The notes under the pieces are model-generated. The model was given only the letters and a program-made list of their open reading frames with translations, had not been told where the DNA came from and did no database searches. Shown piece by piece: positions 1-12,949 of a DNA stretch of 64,000 nt (position 1 is the first letter of the stretch; every line of letters starts with the position of its first letter). Position numbers and translations under genes: made by a program. Source of the DNA: Icerya purchasi (Eukaryota > Arthropoda > Insecta > Hemiptera > Monophlebidae); contig CM077115.1 of the NCBI GenBank assembly GCA_039619475.1, positions 301,569,756-301,633,755 on the forward strand. Direction: 5' to 3'.

Positions 1-1786
1 GAGGAAACCAAAGAGAGACGATAGCGGGAAAAGGACAATGAAGTGTGATTAAAGCGTAGGCGAATAATGGAGACAATAATAGAACGTGGAAGAGAAAGGA
101 ATTCTGAGAACCAGGAATTAACAAAAAGGTTAGGTTTCATTGAGAGGTAGAAGGAACGATCATTAATAAAGGAGGAAGAGTACATATCCAACCAAAATTT
201 AAAGCGAAATTTCTTAGTTAAAGATAATAGATTAGTACTAGAGATCTTTTTAAAGTAAAAGTGGGAACGGGCAGCAACCTAAGCTAAAGCATTCGCCATT
301 TTGTTACCCTCGATGTCTCTATGACAAGGAACCCACAGCAGACCAATGCGGATAGAGTGATGAAATGAAAGATTGTGAATGAGAGATGTTATACGAAGAA
401 TGATCGAGTGAGGGGGAAGAGGTAAAGTGATAGCCTGAAGGGCATTCATTAAGTCGGATATTATCAGATAGTGGATATAAATAGTAGCACGTAGGATAGT
501 CATTAATTCATTTGTGAAAATAGAACAGAAAGATGGAAGACGAAAGGATTCGGAAAAATTAAAATCGGGGAGAATAAAGGAAGTCTCGACACCACCAGGC
601 CCCCTAGAGCCATCAGTGAAGATGAGTGCATGAGAAGGAAAGAGGGAACTGATAGTACTGTGAAAATCCCGTTTAATAATCGCCTGGGGCATAGATATAC
701 TTTGGGAGGGCGTGAAAGATCAAAATAATTAAAAGAAAAGTAACGGAGATTATTAGTGGAAATTATATGGGACGAAAAATAACTAAGACGACGAGATATA
801 AGTGCTAAAACGGAAACTGTATTAAGAACAAAATACCAGTTTCTGGCGATGGAAATGTAGGAAGGGATAAGTTGAGAGAAAATGCAAGGTATACGTTTAG
901 AAAGAAAATGATAGCTCAAATAAAATCTTCGAACTGAAAGAAGGGGCGTATTAGATTCAGCAAGCATTGCTGAAATAGGAGAGGATTTAAGAGCACCGAG
1001 ACATAGACGGAGACAGGATTTCTGTACTCTATCCAATTTGGAAAGAAGGGATTTGAAGGCACAGCCATAGATAAATAAACAGTAATTAAACTTGGAGCGA
1101 ATAATGAACCTGTACAAGGAAACGAGTACAAGAGGATCACCTCCCCATTTGGTTGGTGATAAGGATTTCAGCAAGTTCAGTCTTTTAATGGTGAAACGAG
1201 AAAGATAATTAATATGCTCGGAAAAGGTTAGTCGACTATTAAGGTGAACTCCAAGATAGCGGAAGCAGCTAACACGAGGAAGAAACATCCGATTCAGGGA
1301 AATATTAACAGAAGCGGGATTATACGAACATAGAGTGAAAACCAGGCAAGAAGATTTGGAAGGAGAAATAGAAAGATGAACAGACGACAGAAAATGTTGT
1401 AGCGTAACCAGAAAAGAATTAGTCGCCTTGTTGGCAGCTGCGATGTCGTAAAAAGAGGAAAAACGAATAATATCATCAGCAAAGAATAAGGAGAGAGAGT
1501 TTAAAGGAAGAGATGCCATAACAATAGTGTAAATGTTGAAAAGAGTAGGATTAAGAGGGTGACCTTGGGGAAGACCACGGAAAACACTTCTCGGAGCTTG
1601 AGACGCCAGAGAGGAAAAATGAAGAATACGATTCATCATAAGATTAATTGTTAGGGGGGTGAATTTAACCGGAAGATTAACTGCTGCCATTGCGTCTCTC
1701 AGAGTTGGTAAATGAACGTTGTCGAAAGCTGAAGAGACATCAATAAAAGAAGCGACTGTATACTGTTTGTGAATGAAAGATTTTCA
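1..1786 (-). mobile_element. 5'-truncated I-like LINE: reverse transcriptase plus RNase H
   Basis: Minus-strand remnant of a non-LTR retrotransposon. The RT palm starts near 1,785 with a motif reading IDVSSAFDNVHLPTL and continues as an open frame to 503, with SVFRGLPQGHPLNPTLFN and an intact FFADD catalytic box. An RNase H domain follows in another frame (692-279), showing LIFTDGS, a Glu in FTNELMTIL, and WVPCHRDIEGNK, so a frameshift separates the two domains. The endonuclease and ORF1 are missing: homology stops at a TGA next to unrelated DNA at about 1,786, typical of incomplete target-primed reverse transcription. The 3' end lies left of the window. The RT is clearly related to the copies at 20.2-24.6 kb and 15.9-17.9 kb. 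I-clade is inferred from the terminal RNase H and the motif style. Confidence 0.8.
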
Positions 1787-3411
1787 CTAAAGCGCTTTTT
1801 TGTGCACATTCTTCTTCATTCGGACTGTTAACAGGAACATACATCCCCGCCCCCGAAAAGCCGGGTTTAAATAATTTTTTATCGAAAGTTTTTAATTTTA
1901 TAAAAGAGTTTCTGCTTTTTGTTCTACATTTCCGATTTCACTTTTAAAGGGTTATCCGGTGGTGAGTTATGAATTTTCAAGAGATTTTTGAGGTAGTTTT
2001 AAATTCCATATTATTTATTTTTGCCGCTTTTTTTTTTTGTTTTTTTGGGAGAATTTTTTGTGGTCCAGGGTAATAAATTATCTTGAAGTTATAAGTTATC
2101 TTGAAAAGAGAATTTTAAGTGTGATTCATCTTGCAACTCTTTGAAGTATATATGTTGAGCCGTTCTCGTGGCACCGAATTTTATTTGATATATTTGTCGT
2201 TTCCAAACTATATGCATACGAAATCCTAAAAAACTAAAATAGGTCACAAATATTTAAGAGAAATAAATAATTTTTAATTTTGTAATACACCATGAATATG
2301 GGACTGTGTTCCCGAAACATATCAGTGATTAATTTTTAATATATATTTTTCAATTAAGTCTAATTGTTATTTGTTAAAAAAAAAAATGTTATTTGAGATG
2401 TATATATTGAGATGGATTAGGTATTTGTATCGCTATCTATTAACGATGTTTGGGCTAGAAAATATTCCCCGGTAGAATAATTAATTCATGATTTCTTGAA
2501 CATCGCTCGTTTTGCATCGCTGCATTATGTTGTTAAGGATGCTTATTCGGCTGAAACCAAAAAATCCCGTGCACAGCCGCACATACGGTTGCGCCGGGGT
2601 AGGGACTACGTCAGTGTCGAAGTGTTAGTGGTCGAAAGCTGAGACAGTAACATGTGTTTGTTTGGGGGGAGCGTATCTGTGCTGTGTGCTGTCTAACGTC
2701 GAGTCGAGAGAAGATTGTAGAAAAATCCCGCGAAAATCAAGCAGGGTAGCTGGCGTGGTGATCTAGGCAGAAGTGTTATTCTAGAAATTTCTGCTTGGAC
2801 TTTGCTACATTGTCACGCCACAAGTTTTCCATACTAACACAAATGGTAATGTTTAGCGGATACAGTTTGAAAAATATCGTAAGTAATTCGTAAAGAGGTA
2901 TAAAAAAATCCTCGCTCGTTACAGCTGAAAAAAGTCAACCTCTTATGTAGTATCTTTATACTTGGAATTCAAATTTGATCTGTAATAACTTGCAAACAGT
3001 ACTGTTCGATGGAATATTTCTGTATTATAGTACAAAAGATTTAAAAGCAAGTTTAACAATTGAAAAACGTAAACATGTATTAGAATACGGCTAACGGCGG
3101 TAATCGTCTCGTTATCATAGTTCATTTCGGATTCACAGAAAATTTACGCATGTTACATAAAATATTATAATTAAACCATCAAACAGAATGTCAAATTTGT
3201 GATAGATTGCGTGAAAAGAAACTGTAAAATGATTTTGTTTATGGTATGAATTCGTATTAGTTTCAAATGATTAATTTATATAACAGTTCAAATTTTCAGT
3301 TTCAGGGATTTATTCATTTTTAACAACGTCTTCATAAGTTACGTAAAAACACTTTCACGAAAAATTCATCAAAAACAGTCTAGTTAAAAAAAATTATTTA
3401 TATTTTACTAC
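1787..3411. other. No gene recognised; GC-richer patch at 2,560-2,830
   Basis: AT-rich sequence without a convincing coding exon on either strand. The exception in composition is 2,560-2,830, which is richer in GC and CpG and contains a short imperfect inverted repeat (TGGCGTG near 2,752 against CACGCCA near 2,815). It lies downstream of the TBRG4-like exon 3 in that gene's direction, so further exons could hide here, but none with a clean splice pair was found. Confidence 0.4.
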
Positions 3412-3561
3412 CTCGTCAGGAAAATTTAAAACCGCACAAGCATATAATACATCGGCTGCTTGTTTAATGTCGAGTTTGTCCTCAGATCTCCCGATATTAA
3501 AAGAAAGAGAACGAAGCAAAGGTACTGAACGCTTACGCTTTGCACATAAAGATGACATTAC
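3412..3561 (-). CDS. TBRG4: TBRG4-like coding exon 3 (start of FAST_1 domain)
   Basis: This 50-codon exon has no start codon and is easily missed. Acceptor CCCATTTAG|GTAATG (starts 3,561) and donor GACGAG|GTAGTA (ends 3,412) give phase 0 on both sides. The translation begins VMSSLCAKRKRSVPLLRSLS and ends VLYACAVLNFPDE, the most family-specific part of the gene in this window. Confidence 0.75.
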
Positions 3562-6500
3562 CTAAATGGGAAATAAAACAAATTAAAAATAATTACACAT
3601 ATATATACGTGCACACACATAATGTAATATTAAATTTTTAAACTGGTTCAATACTTTTTTCTTTTTTTTTACTTAAAACATAAGTGACAATTAATGGATG
3701 ATTAGAAAAAGCGACCGTATTTTTACTTGCTATTTAAGTCAACACAATATCTGTTTTAGATTTCTCACTAAAAGTTTTAATTTACATTCAGTCATTCAGT
3801 GGTATTATCCCTTTATTTAAAGACTGAATTATTACGTATTTTACATGTACCCTACAAAATTTACAAACAATAAAAGCATTTAAATAGTGACACGATCAGT
3901 TTTGTTATGGGAAAATTACAATTTTTCCTTTTCAAGCAAAAAGTATACTTCTCGTTCATATTACCAATATAATTTAACTATATTTTGGCCAAATCATTTT
4001 ACTCGCAGTATTTCTAAAATGTTAACTGATATGTTGATCATTGAATTTTTAAGATTAGCAAATGAATAAAGTATTTTTAATTAAAGCAATAATACACATT
4101 AAGATCAAGGTGTACGAAATTATATTTTTTTCTAATCTACAAAAAATAACTTCTGTCACATAAAAAAAAGTAGTAAAATCTTCAGCCATACAGGTGATAT
4201 TGTATCAGGGAGCGTTTAATATTGAAAACCGTTCATGTCATTCATAAGTGTGATTTAGAAATAAATGCGTGATTATTAACGCGAATAACACTAAAAACAC
4301 TAAATTCATTGCATATCCTAAGTGCGCATCAAGTTTCGAAGATTACCTGGTAATTAATTGATGTAGTGACATCAACTTGAAAAAAATCTACAAAATTAAA
4401 TAATATATTATCAATCAATTTTTTAAAGTACTTATTGAATTTCAATTTTATCCTATGGCCATTTAAAACGGTTTCAATAGTTGCAAAAAGTGAATAAAAA
4501 ACTTTTCCAGGCTTTAATAATTCGCTACAAAAAGGTACATGAAAATAAAGCCTATAAAATATAGTTCATGAAAAAGATGTTTACCTAAAGTTTAAATATA
4601 AAAAAAAAACGAAATTCCCGTATTTTATAAAACATTACGTAAGAATGTAAAAAATTTGAAGTAACGCTGTGTTACATACACTTTCTTTTTTATGAAGAAG
4701 TGATTGGGATAATTTAAAAGAAAAACGTAAACACTTTGTAATTAATCCGTAAAATATAAATATTTATAAATGAGACATGAGGTAATGTATATTTGTACCT
4801 TCATTTAATAATGATTAAATTAGGTTATCCGCTCTTTAAATAAATTTCATTGTTTGGTTTGAAATTTAATAATATTTTATACAAACGGCGTTTAAGAGAC
4901 TCCTCTCCATGAAGGATAAGCGATGAAATAATGCGAAATAAAAATAGGCGAACATAACTATTTACAAAATTCGAATATACACAACAAAACAGATTTTTTT
5001 TTTTTTTTTTTTTTTAATTTTTTAAGTTAATAAAGTATGTAACATTCAATTTTTTCAGTTTATTGACTTACTCTACCTTCTTTTGTTGTGCAAAAATTAA
5101 TATAACACAGAATAAAGATAAAGATGTTTTTCTCTTATAAAATTTTTACGGATATTTCATAATTTTGGCTTTATTCTTCATGAAATTATATTTAAATATT
5201 TAAAGGCGGCAACCGATAGCTTTTTTGCTTTTGTTTGTTTAAATGTCGACAACAGCATCAGTAACAAATACGGTCAATGAATATTACTTTCTGTTGTGTA
5301 AAATATATACTTACAAATTTCATCTTTAAAATACAATTGGAAATCAGTTTTTCTCGTTACAAGAATCACAACTGTGCTTCTGTTTCAGTAAATATATACA
5401 CGAATAAAACATTCTGTTTAAAATTTTGATTAATATTAGTTAAATTGATTAGATAATTGCTCACTATGATTCTTGCATTACTATTTTTTTTTTTTTTTTT
5501 TGTACTATTTTCTTATCATTATTTTAAGCTTTAATAACTTTCGAAAGTGTTAAGTGATACTATCCTATAAATTTACATTGTAGATACTGTAGGTAAGTTG
5601 TATTTTCCGAAAAATTTAAATTTTACAAAGTGTTATATTTAATTGCTACGAAATATAACTATTATTTAAATTTAGTACACAGTTTCGATAGGAAAACCTT
5701 CAACAGCGAAATACTATTGTAAATTATGATATAATGTTATACAAAAGATTTATAAGTTACTAGTAGTTAAATGCAAGAAAATGTCTATGCCTACTTATAA
5801 TTGTTTGTCTGTCAGATGCCTTACGTGAACGATTTTAAAATGTTTTACTAGTAGAAAAAAAAAAAAAAGGAAATTTAGGTAATTGTTGTTCGGTAGTTAT
5901 CGAGATGCGCGTTATTTATTTATCTTCTATTTAATTGTAATCTAACGTAAAATAAATAAAAGCTAAAATATTTTCAATACACAAATAGGTTATATCAGAT
6001 ATCTAAGTGGGGCGATTTCTCTTAATGACATAATATTAATTCCAATATTATAATAAAAAATGTAAAAATTTCATTATATAATTGTGAACATAACGGTGAT
6101 AATAAATAATGCGAAAGAAGTCATCGTTGTAATAAATTTATTTTTAATTTTTTATCTATGATTTTAATATTTTAATTCAGTACTTCTTGCCGCTTTAGCA
6201 ATATTAAAAATTTTCACATATCTCCTGAATAACGTTCTAAAAGAATTTTTGACGGCAGCATACAGTATGCCATCTATAAAAGTTAATATAACATGTCTAT
6301 TTAAAATTATATTCTCGGTATTGCAAGACTTTTTAAGAATATTTTAATGTAATAATTTGTTTTCAGAGGAAATACTAATTCGGTATATCATTCTTATTTG
6401 CCTCATTCGCTAATAGCAGTAGATACATAATGAAGTAAAATATCGCAGTAATAAAATCGAATATAAAAACATTTTTTCTTATTCTCAATTTATATTAAAT

Positions 6501-9367
6501 TTGTTACATAAGTTTAATGTTTTTCATTTAGAAATCTTACTATAGAATTTATTAGTTTTATGTTAACTGAAATCCCTTAAGTATAATGTAATTTACTTAT
6601 ATTTCTTACTGATCAAAATTTATCTTAATTCCATTACACAAAAATTTACGTTTTTTTCCAATTCATGTCATATTATAACGCAAACTAAGTACTTAAAATT
6701 TGATAATTCAACTTATTGCATCTTAAAAAATACATCATTATTAATGTTAAAACTAAAAAAAAAACGAAAACATTTGGAAATTACTATTTATAAAGTTCAG
6801 CACAAAATAACTTCTTTTTTAAAAAAACGACAACATTAAAGCAAGTACGTGAAAAATTAAAATTTTTCTATTTAAATATTTAATTGTAGTTCTCTGTTGT
6901 ATTCTAATCATGAACATTTATTTTTTCGATTACCTCCGATAAATCCTAACATAGTAATTATGAAGTATAAATAATACAAGTAAATTAACTAAATATGAAA
7001 CATACCTTGACCATCTGAGCAACACTAATCGAAGAGACTAATTTTGCCGCTTGATCATCGCCGGTGATTCCTAAAACTAAGGATAAATCGCCCACATCGT
7101 TTTCAGATTTGCGACTTAATATGGAACATATTTTTATAAACCTGGCATCGGTTTCAAAGTCCGATAGACTAATGCGACCATTACTTGCCCAATCTGCTAA
7201 TGTTGATACTATCTGTAAAAACAATTGAAATATCACGTCAATTGATTTAACTAAAAAAGTGTATCTTACATTTAAAAATACATAAATTATTTCAGTCAGA
7301 TTAAATGTTTTTAATTGCCCTATCATTTGAAGTATTCAAGTTATATGTAGGTCACTGATTATAGTCGCAAACAATTCATTATATATTTACATTTATTACA
7401 ATTATTTCTTTTGGCTCATAAAACTAACTTGTTTTCTTTGTATTATTTTTTACGTTTAATACATTACTATGTTCAGACATGTTCGATTTTTATTTAACTG
7501 TCTCTGGCTTATATATTTGTTTGTTCATTTGAATGGTAAAATTATTTAGAGCTGACACCTCTATTATTTATTTTAGGTAGTCTTTATATTTTAAAACCGG
7601 GAATCAAGGGAGTAGTTATTGTAATCCGTAAAAAAATACGTATTAGTCTTGTTACATATACAGAAAAAAATATGTATAAAATAAATTAAAAATTTAAGAA
7701 GAATTAACGAATACAATAAAATTCATATTCTGAAATTTTTTTTAACAACAAGTTTCTCTATTATTTTACGTGCTGTACGTAATCGGATACAAAGTAGACG
7801 TACAACTGCGTGCGATTTACAAGCTACCTACGTAATATTTTTGTTGTTGTAGCAGATATTTCAACTTACATCTGTCAAAAATGTAAATTATCTGTATCTG
7901 TAAACAAACTATAAACATTCCTCAAAAACCAAATAAATTACTTAAGGATATTTTAAATTCAAAAACATATTAGTTAATATTGAATAAAATCGCTATTATT
8001 TAATAAAGAATACATACCGCTATCTAATTCATTAAATTATTCTAATTATGAAACGTAAAATACAAAAAGGAATAAAAATGAACTAAAAGAAACAAAACGT
8101 AAATAGAATACATAAAATAATTTAATTATGATCAATTAAATAAAAACTATCTCGGATTTCGGACTGTTAAAAAGTTTATTAAATTTAATAGAAATTGTAA
8201 CTTCTTGATCTAATATAACAAGACAAATAACAATTTGTTCATTAAAATTAATTAAAAGTATTTTCTTTTGCGCAACCTAAGTTATTAAATGAATAAGATG
8301 ATCTATGTATAAAATAATTTTGCAGCTGGACTGGTCTCTATCAAATAAAGGATCACAGGAGGTGACAACAATGTCTAACTTTCAAAAAAGAACACATATA
8401 GTTAAAAGCAGTGCTCGACTTAACGAATGGAAAATGAATTATATATAAAAATCAAATAAATTAATAACCTGTAATTCGTAAAAAAAATTGTTAAGCAAAA
8501 TTACTTAATACAATACCTACTTTTTTTGTTTAGGTTACATGTTTATTAAATTATTTAATATTTTTATTTTTTTTAAATTATTACTTACAGCAATTACAAC
8601 TTTAGAAAGAGAAAACTTATAAATATAAGCTTTTTTCACTCCAAGTATAAGAAAAAGAGGAAACAAATTTAATTAAATTTACGAATTTATAAATTAAATT
8701 AATAGCACATGGGTATATCTGGTTAAGGGTTTATACCAATAGCAATACATAATTAAAATTAAAGTTATGGACCAAGCAGAAACTTATGAAAATGAAAATA
8801 GAAAGCAAATTATAGTAAAGTTTAGATTAACACAATATGACATATAGTTCAAACTAGCATGTATACACGGACCCAATGAGGCAACAGAATTCAATATAAT
8901 ACCATATACCTATGTATGCTACGAAGTTTATAATTAAAATGCAATAATAAACTTAAAATAGATCGATACTTAGAGAACAAACTCTCATGTTACTTTTTAT
9001 TAACCATAACGTATTAATAAAAAATCTTTACCTTAAATGCGACGGAACGAGAAATTACATTACTCGCAACAATCTTTAACAAGGTTTCTACATCTTTTGC
9101 TTTAGCGATTTGAGCATCCACAACCGCATATGACAATTTTGAACCCTTTTTGTTACCCAGAGATATTGCTTTCAATGACGCAAAAGCAGCAGAAACTAAT
9201 TTTGAATTTTTTTCATCATCACTTAATTTTTTATCTAGTAATGATTCGGTACTTGGTACGTTAATTGCCGGTGAACTAGTAGCTGAATATGTACAACAAA
9301 GAGGATATACAGTACGACTAGCTGTTACTACATATTTAATATTTATACATCGTAACATTTCAAAAAC
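3412..9367 (-). CDS. TBRG4: FASTK-family mitochondrial RNA-binding protein, TBRG4/FASTKD4-like (5' part of gene)
   Basis: Three exons on the minus strand, 9,358-9,032, 7,212-7,006 and 3,561-3,412, join in phase 0 to 228 codons. The first residues (MLRCINIKYVVTASRTVYPL) are basic, hydroxylated and free of acidic residues, as in a mitochondrial targeting peptide. Residues about 70-135 carry the VDAQIAKAKDVETLL...FIKICSIL pattern of the TBRG4 N-terminal half, and residues 179-228 contain KRKRSVPLLRSLSFNIGR and ADVLYACAVLNFPDE, matching the FAST_1 leucine-rich region. Family members act in mitochondrial RNA stability and processing. The rest of FAST_1, FAST_2 and the RAP domain are not in the window. 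TBRG4 rather than another FASTKD is chosen from the RRSVPLLR-type segment; family assignment is firmer than the member. Confidence 0.7.
3562..7005 (-). other. Large intron of the TBRG4-like gene
   Basis: 3.4 kb of very AT-rich intronic DNA with poly(T) tracts near 4,990-5,015 and 5,485-5,501. I see no embedded gene or recognisable mobile element. The downstream 1.8 kb intron (7,213-9,031) is likewise featureless. Confidence 0.6.
7006..7212 (-). CDS. TBRG4: TBRG4-like coding exon 2
   Basis: Acceptor TTTTTACAG|ATAGTATC (exon starts 7,212) and donor CAAG|GTATGT (exon ends 7,006) bound 69 codons, phase 0 on both sides. It encodes IVSTLADWASNG and ends SSISVAQMVK, a helix-rich segment that precedes the FAST_1 region. 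Confidence 0.75.
9032..9367 (-). CDS. TBRG4: TBRG4-like exon with start codon (mitochondrial presequence)
   Basis: The ATG is at 9,358-9,356. A TTTCTTACAG acceptor lies just upstream (exon starts at 9,367), so a 5' UTR intron is likely and this ATG is nine bases into the exon. The frame is also open through those nine bases, so an upstream coding exon cannot be excluded, but the presequence beginning exactly at this Met favours it as start. The exon ends AAG|GTAAAG at 9,032, phase 0. It encodes the targeting peptide and a Ser/Lys-rich linker followed by the first helices of the conserved N-terminal region. Confidence 0.7.
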
Positions 9368-9370
9368 CTG

Positions 9371-11090
9371 TAAGAAACAGAAGTGATTGCATTTATAAGT
9401 ACGTCAAAATAATGCTTAGAATATTAAATTAAATGCATGTACTAATCTGTGTGAACGTACTTCTTAAGGATACAAACATATAATTATCTTTGAAAAAATA
9501 AGTAAAAAACAGATGATTAAAAATGTAAAACTGGACTTTAAGCTATGAAAACTTTAAAAGATAATTACTGACTGTTTCACATTTCAATAACAACAAAAGT
9601 TCAATAATTTCATATTATATACATATATAAAACGGCATAAATTCTCCCAACATAAAATACCAAAAAAATTAAGTTTCCACAATTTCTTCAAAAAGTCCTT
9701 CGAAATAATGCAGTATTTAGTAAATGTTATTGAAATTATAAATTCTTTTCCCACGACTTTTCTTCAATTGCAGATGAATTTTTACTTCATTTGCAACTGT
9801 TCGAAGTCTTTAATTTAAAAAAAAATACATCTTGATCATTGAATGCGCATGCGTCAATTGAAATTACCGAATCAATGTATAGCGGAACGAAAAATCATTA
9901 TCATCGTGCAATGAAAAATAAAAATCTATCAAAAATTTATTTTTAAAATATTTTATACAACAAATAATTTCAATGATAATTATATATTTCTCATAAATTA
10001 AACATTATCATTGTTATTAGATCATTTTACGCTGTTATTTAATAATAAATTATTATTGTATTTAAAAATTATTTATAAGTGATAAATTACATGTAATGTT
10101 GCTGTTCAATTTTTTCCATCTATATTTTTCACCTTTGTTTATTATTAATTTGTTTTTTCATTTTGCAATTAGAAGAAAAAGAAATTTACCTTTTGTAAAA
10201 TTGCACACAAGTGAATAAAACGAAAATTTTCATGAATTGCAACATTATTACAAATTGCATAAATAAATGACTATTGAAGTTAAATAACATTAATAAGTTA
10301 ATACCTAAAAGGATAATCATTTAAAAAATGATTAGCGAATTGGTTTTATCATTACTATTTAAATCACTATCAGTCATTTACAATTACCAAATGCATCACT
10401 AAATTTCTCTCTATTTATCTGTATCATAGGTATTCTTTTATAATAAGTATAAGTAATATTTTAAATTAAATTGTGTTAAGTTTAAATAAAAATTTTAAAT
10501 TTTTGATTTTTTATTGTAAATGAAAAAAAAATTTAATTATTTAAAGTGGAGAAAGTTAATAAAAAGTAAAAACAAAAAGAAGTGCAACAAAATGCATAAA
10601 TATCAAACGTTCTTAAGAAAATAAAAATATAAAAGTTACAATAAAAGCTAAATGAAAATTCAATCTATTCGTAAGTTCATCATTTGTAAAATAAGCATAC
10701 AGTATTGCGAAATGTATAATTTTTTTCTTCTCACAACTCCTGTCCCAGGACCACAAAATTAGCGCTGTAAACCTTGATTTATTTTACATTAAGTTAATAC
10801 TTCCTCTATTTTAACAAAACCGAAGTATGTTACATAAACTAAAAAATATTAATCACAGTAAAAAAAAAAAAAATTTACAACTTAAACACATTTTATCACA
10901 TTGTTCAAACAACCTATGCCGACTTAAATTATATTATTCGCTGATTTGAGCGACGTCGGTCCTTAATTAATCTTAGGTATTTAGCATTGTTGCTTTGCGG
11001 AAGGTTATTATTAATTTCTACCTGGGAACAGGACTATCGATTTAACGTAAAAGTCGCCTGTAAGCTTTTCGAATGATTTATTTTAATCTT
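9371..11090. other. AT-rich region, nothing recognised
   Basis: Upstream side of the TBRG4-like gene. It should hold that gene's 5' UTR exon and promoter, but no GC-richer patch or clear promoter motif marks them. No coding exon was found. Confidence 0.4.
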
Positions 11091-11094
11091 CCAT

Positions 11095-12690
11095 TTCTCC
11101 GCTCATGCTTTAATCTTGTTCAAGTGCTGCTGGAGCAGTAGCAAATCACGCGAGGGATTGTTATTAGTCGCTAAGGTGCAAGTGTCATCAGCGAAGATCG
11201 CTATTACCATAGTTTTTAATATTCGAAAATCTACAGAGTACAAAGAATATGACAATGGCGCAAATATATTTCCCTGTGTGGTCGGATGCATTTCTACTGT
11301 ATTTTCCCGACGTTAATGAATTTACCTTTACTACAAAACTCCTTATTAACAGAAAAGGTTATATTACCGTGTTAATGTCATTAGGCAGAATGTTCGTCAG
11401 TTCATATAGGAGGCCCTGATGTCACACCCGGTCGAATGCCTGCTCGACGTAACCCTTTTCCAGTACTAAAACTATTTTATCCATAATACGATGCATTTGT
11501 TGTACGGCCAAGTGCTTTTCACAAAGTCCAAATTAGTGATCGGGCAAGATTTTGTTTTCCGAAATTACTTTTATAATTCGATTCTGTATTAGCATCTTAA
11601 AAATCTTCAACAATACATCAAGAAAACTAATTGGCCTACATGATTAAAGAACTGATAAGTCTTTATAAGGTTTTGGTATAACTTAGATAATGGGTTCTTT
11701 CCATGTTTTGGGGGAAATATCCCATTCTTAAAATAGCGTTATAAATATACCTTAATAGTACTAAACTTTTATTCGGTAGATTTTTGACAATTTCTGCGGT
11801 TTTAAGACCTTTGGTCGGAGCTTTCTTCTTTTTTAAGCTTTTAATTTTATTCTGTATCTCTTTCGATGATATATGTTTAGTTGGCCATGTTAATTACAAA
11901 GGTGACAAAAAGTAATCTCCTTAACTGATATTTCATGTTGTAGTTAACCATCGCTTTTGAACGGTTTAAATATATTGAATAGGTGCTCCCCGAGTATCTC
12001 AGCTATGCCCTCGTCAGTTTTGGCTCAACCCCCGTTAAGCTTTCTGATGGAGTGGGGCTTGGAAAACTGCTGAGATAGGATTTTGAGATCTCCATACCAA
12101 TCCATCCTCCAGATTCAGTCGTGAAAAAAACTGAGAATATCTGAGGTTTTTATATGGAATTATTTTAATTCGTAACTGTTTGTGTAACTTGTTCTGGGTC
12201 TTTTAAAATATGTTTTGTTGCCAATGAACTCTTGCGTTTTTTATTAATTGAATTAGTTCCCTTATTTTGAACGGAGTATAAAATAGATGATTTTCAGAAA
12301 ATCTATCCTCTTTGGGATATAAAGTACTTAATTTACATGTCTCATGGATACTGCTTACCAAGTTGGTCACCGCATTTTCTATTTCGCTTGAAGTTTTTAA
12401 AGGAATATTTAGATCGGTATTATGTTCAACCTGTTTAGCGAACTCACTCCAGTTTGCGCTATTATTTGTTAAATAACTTTCCTTGGTTTTGGTATCGTTT
12501 GAATGGAGATGCAAGCTAAGACTAGTGGGTGGTCTGAACTGAGCAGAGGCAAGAATTTGCAGCTAAAATAAACCCGATGTAAATTTTTTGTTATAAAGAA
12601 GACAAGTATGTTCAGAATGCGGTTTTGGTGCTTAGGGCCGCATGCCGCACTACTAAGTTGGTCAAAGGCATACATACTTATTTTATTCTG
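11095..12690 (-). mobile_element. Degenerate jockey-like LINE (endonuclease C-terminus to RT)
   Basis: Minus-strand relic in several frames. 12,675-12,540 encodes the end of an APE-like endonuclease (ILNILVFFITKNL, then LSSDHPLVLA with the conserved SDH). 12,514-12,203 encodes the linker typical of jockey (YLTNNSANWSEFAKQV; FSENHLFYTPFKIRELI). Around 11,990-12,030 a segment reads DEGIAEILGEHLFNIF. 11,291-11,103 carries the RT catalytic region with TTQGNIFAPLSYSLY and AIFADDTCTLATN. Many frameshifts make it inactive; the N-terminal endonuclease, ORF1 and 3' end are absent. Jockey clade is inferred from these motifs. Confidence 0.75.
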
Positions 12691-12730
12691 ATTAAGATTT
12701 TATTTTTTCATGATTTTATTTTGATCGATA

Positions 12731-12945
12731 TACTAGCTGTTCCCTGTGGCTTCGCCCGTGTATTAATGACCGTTTAAATCTGTACTTTTAAATTAATAAA
12801 AAAATTTAAGTTTTATCTGGAATTATATTTATGTACAGATTCTTTATTTCTTTGGGAAACATGTTTATCACTATCGAACAAAAACTAGTCTTCACGTTTC
12901 ATGCTTAGCCTTTTATTCATAACGCTGTACCAGTTTTCTTTTCTG
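12731..12945 (-). repeat. End of a dispersed repeat with ...GGGAACAGCTAGTA terminus
   Basis: Read on the minus strand this ends CGGGCGAAGCCACAGGGAAC followed by AGCTAGTAT, a terminus common to interspersed repeats of many insects. Further inside (12,890-12,800) it matches the segment AACGTGAAGAC...GATAAACATGTT also found at about 38,665 and 49,977 on the plus strand, so all three belong to one family. A LINE 3' end follows directly at 12,950. Confidence 0.55.
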
Positions 12946-12949
12946 GTGC

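Noticed and set aside
2752..2822. Possible microRNA-like hairpin
   Set aside because: Pairing is limited to two short blocks (TGGCGTG/CACGCCA and GCAGAA/TTCTGC) with large unpaired gaps.
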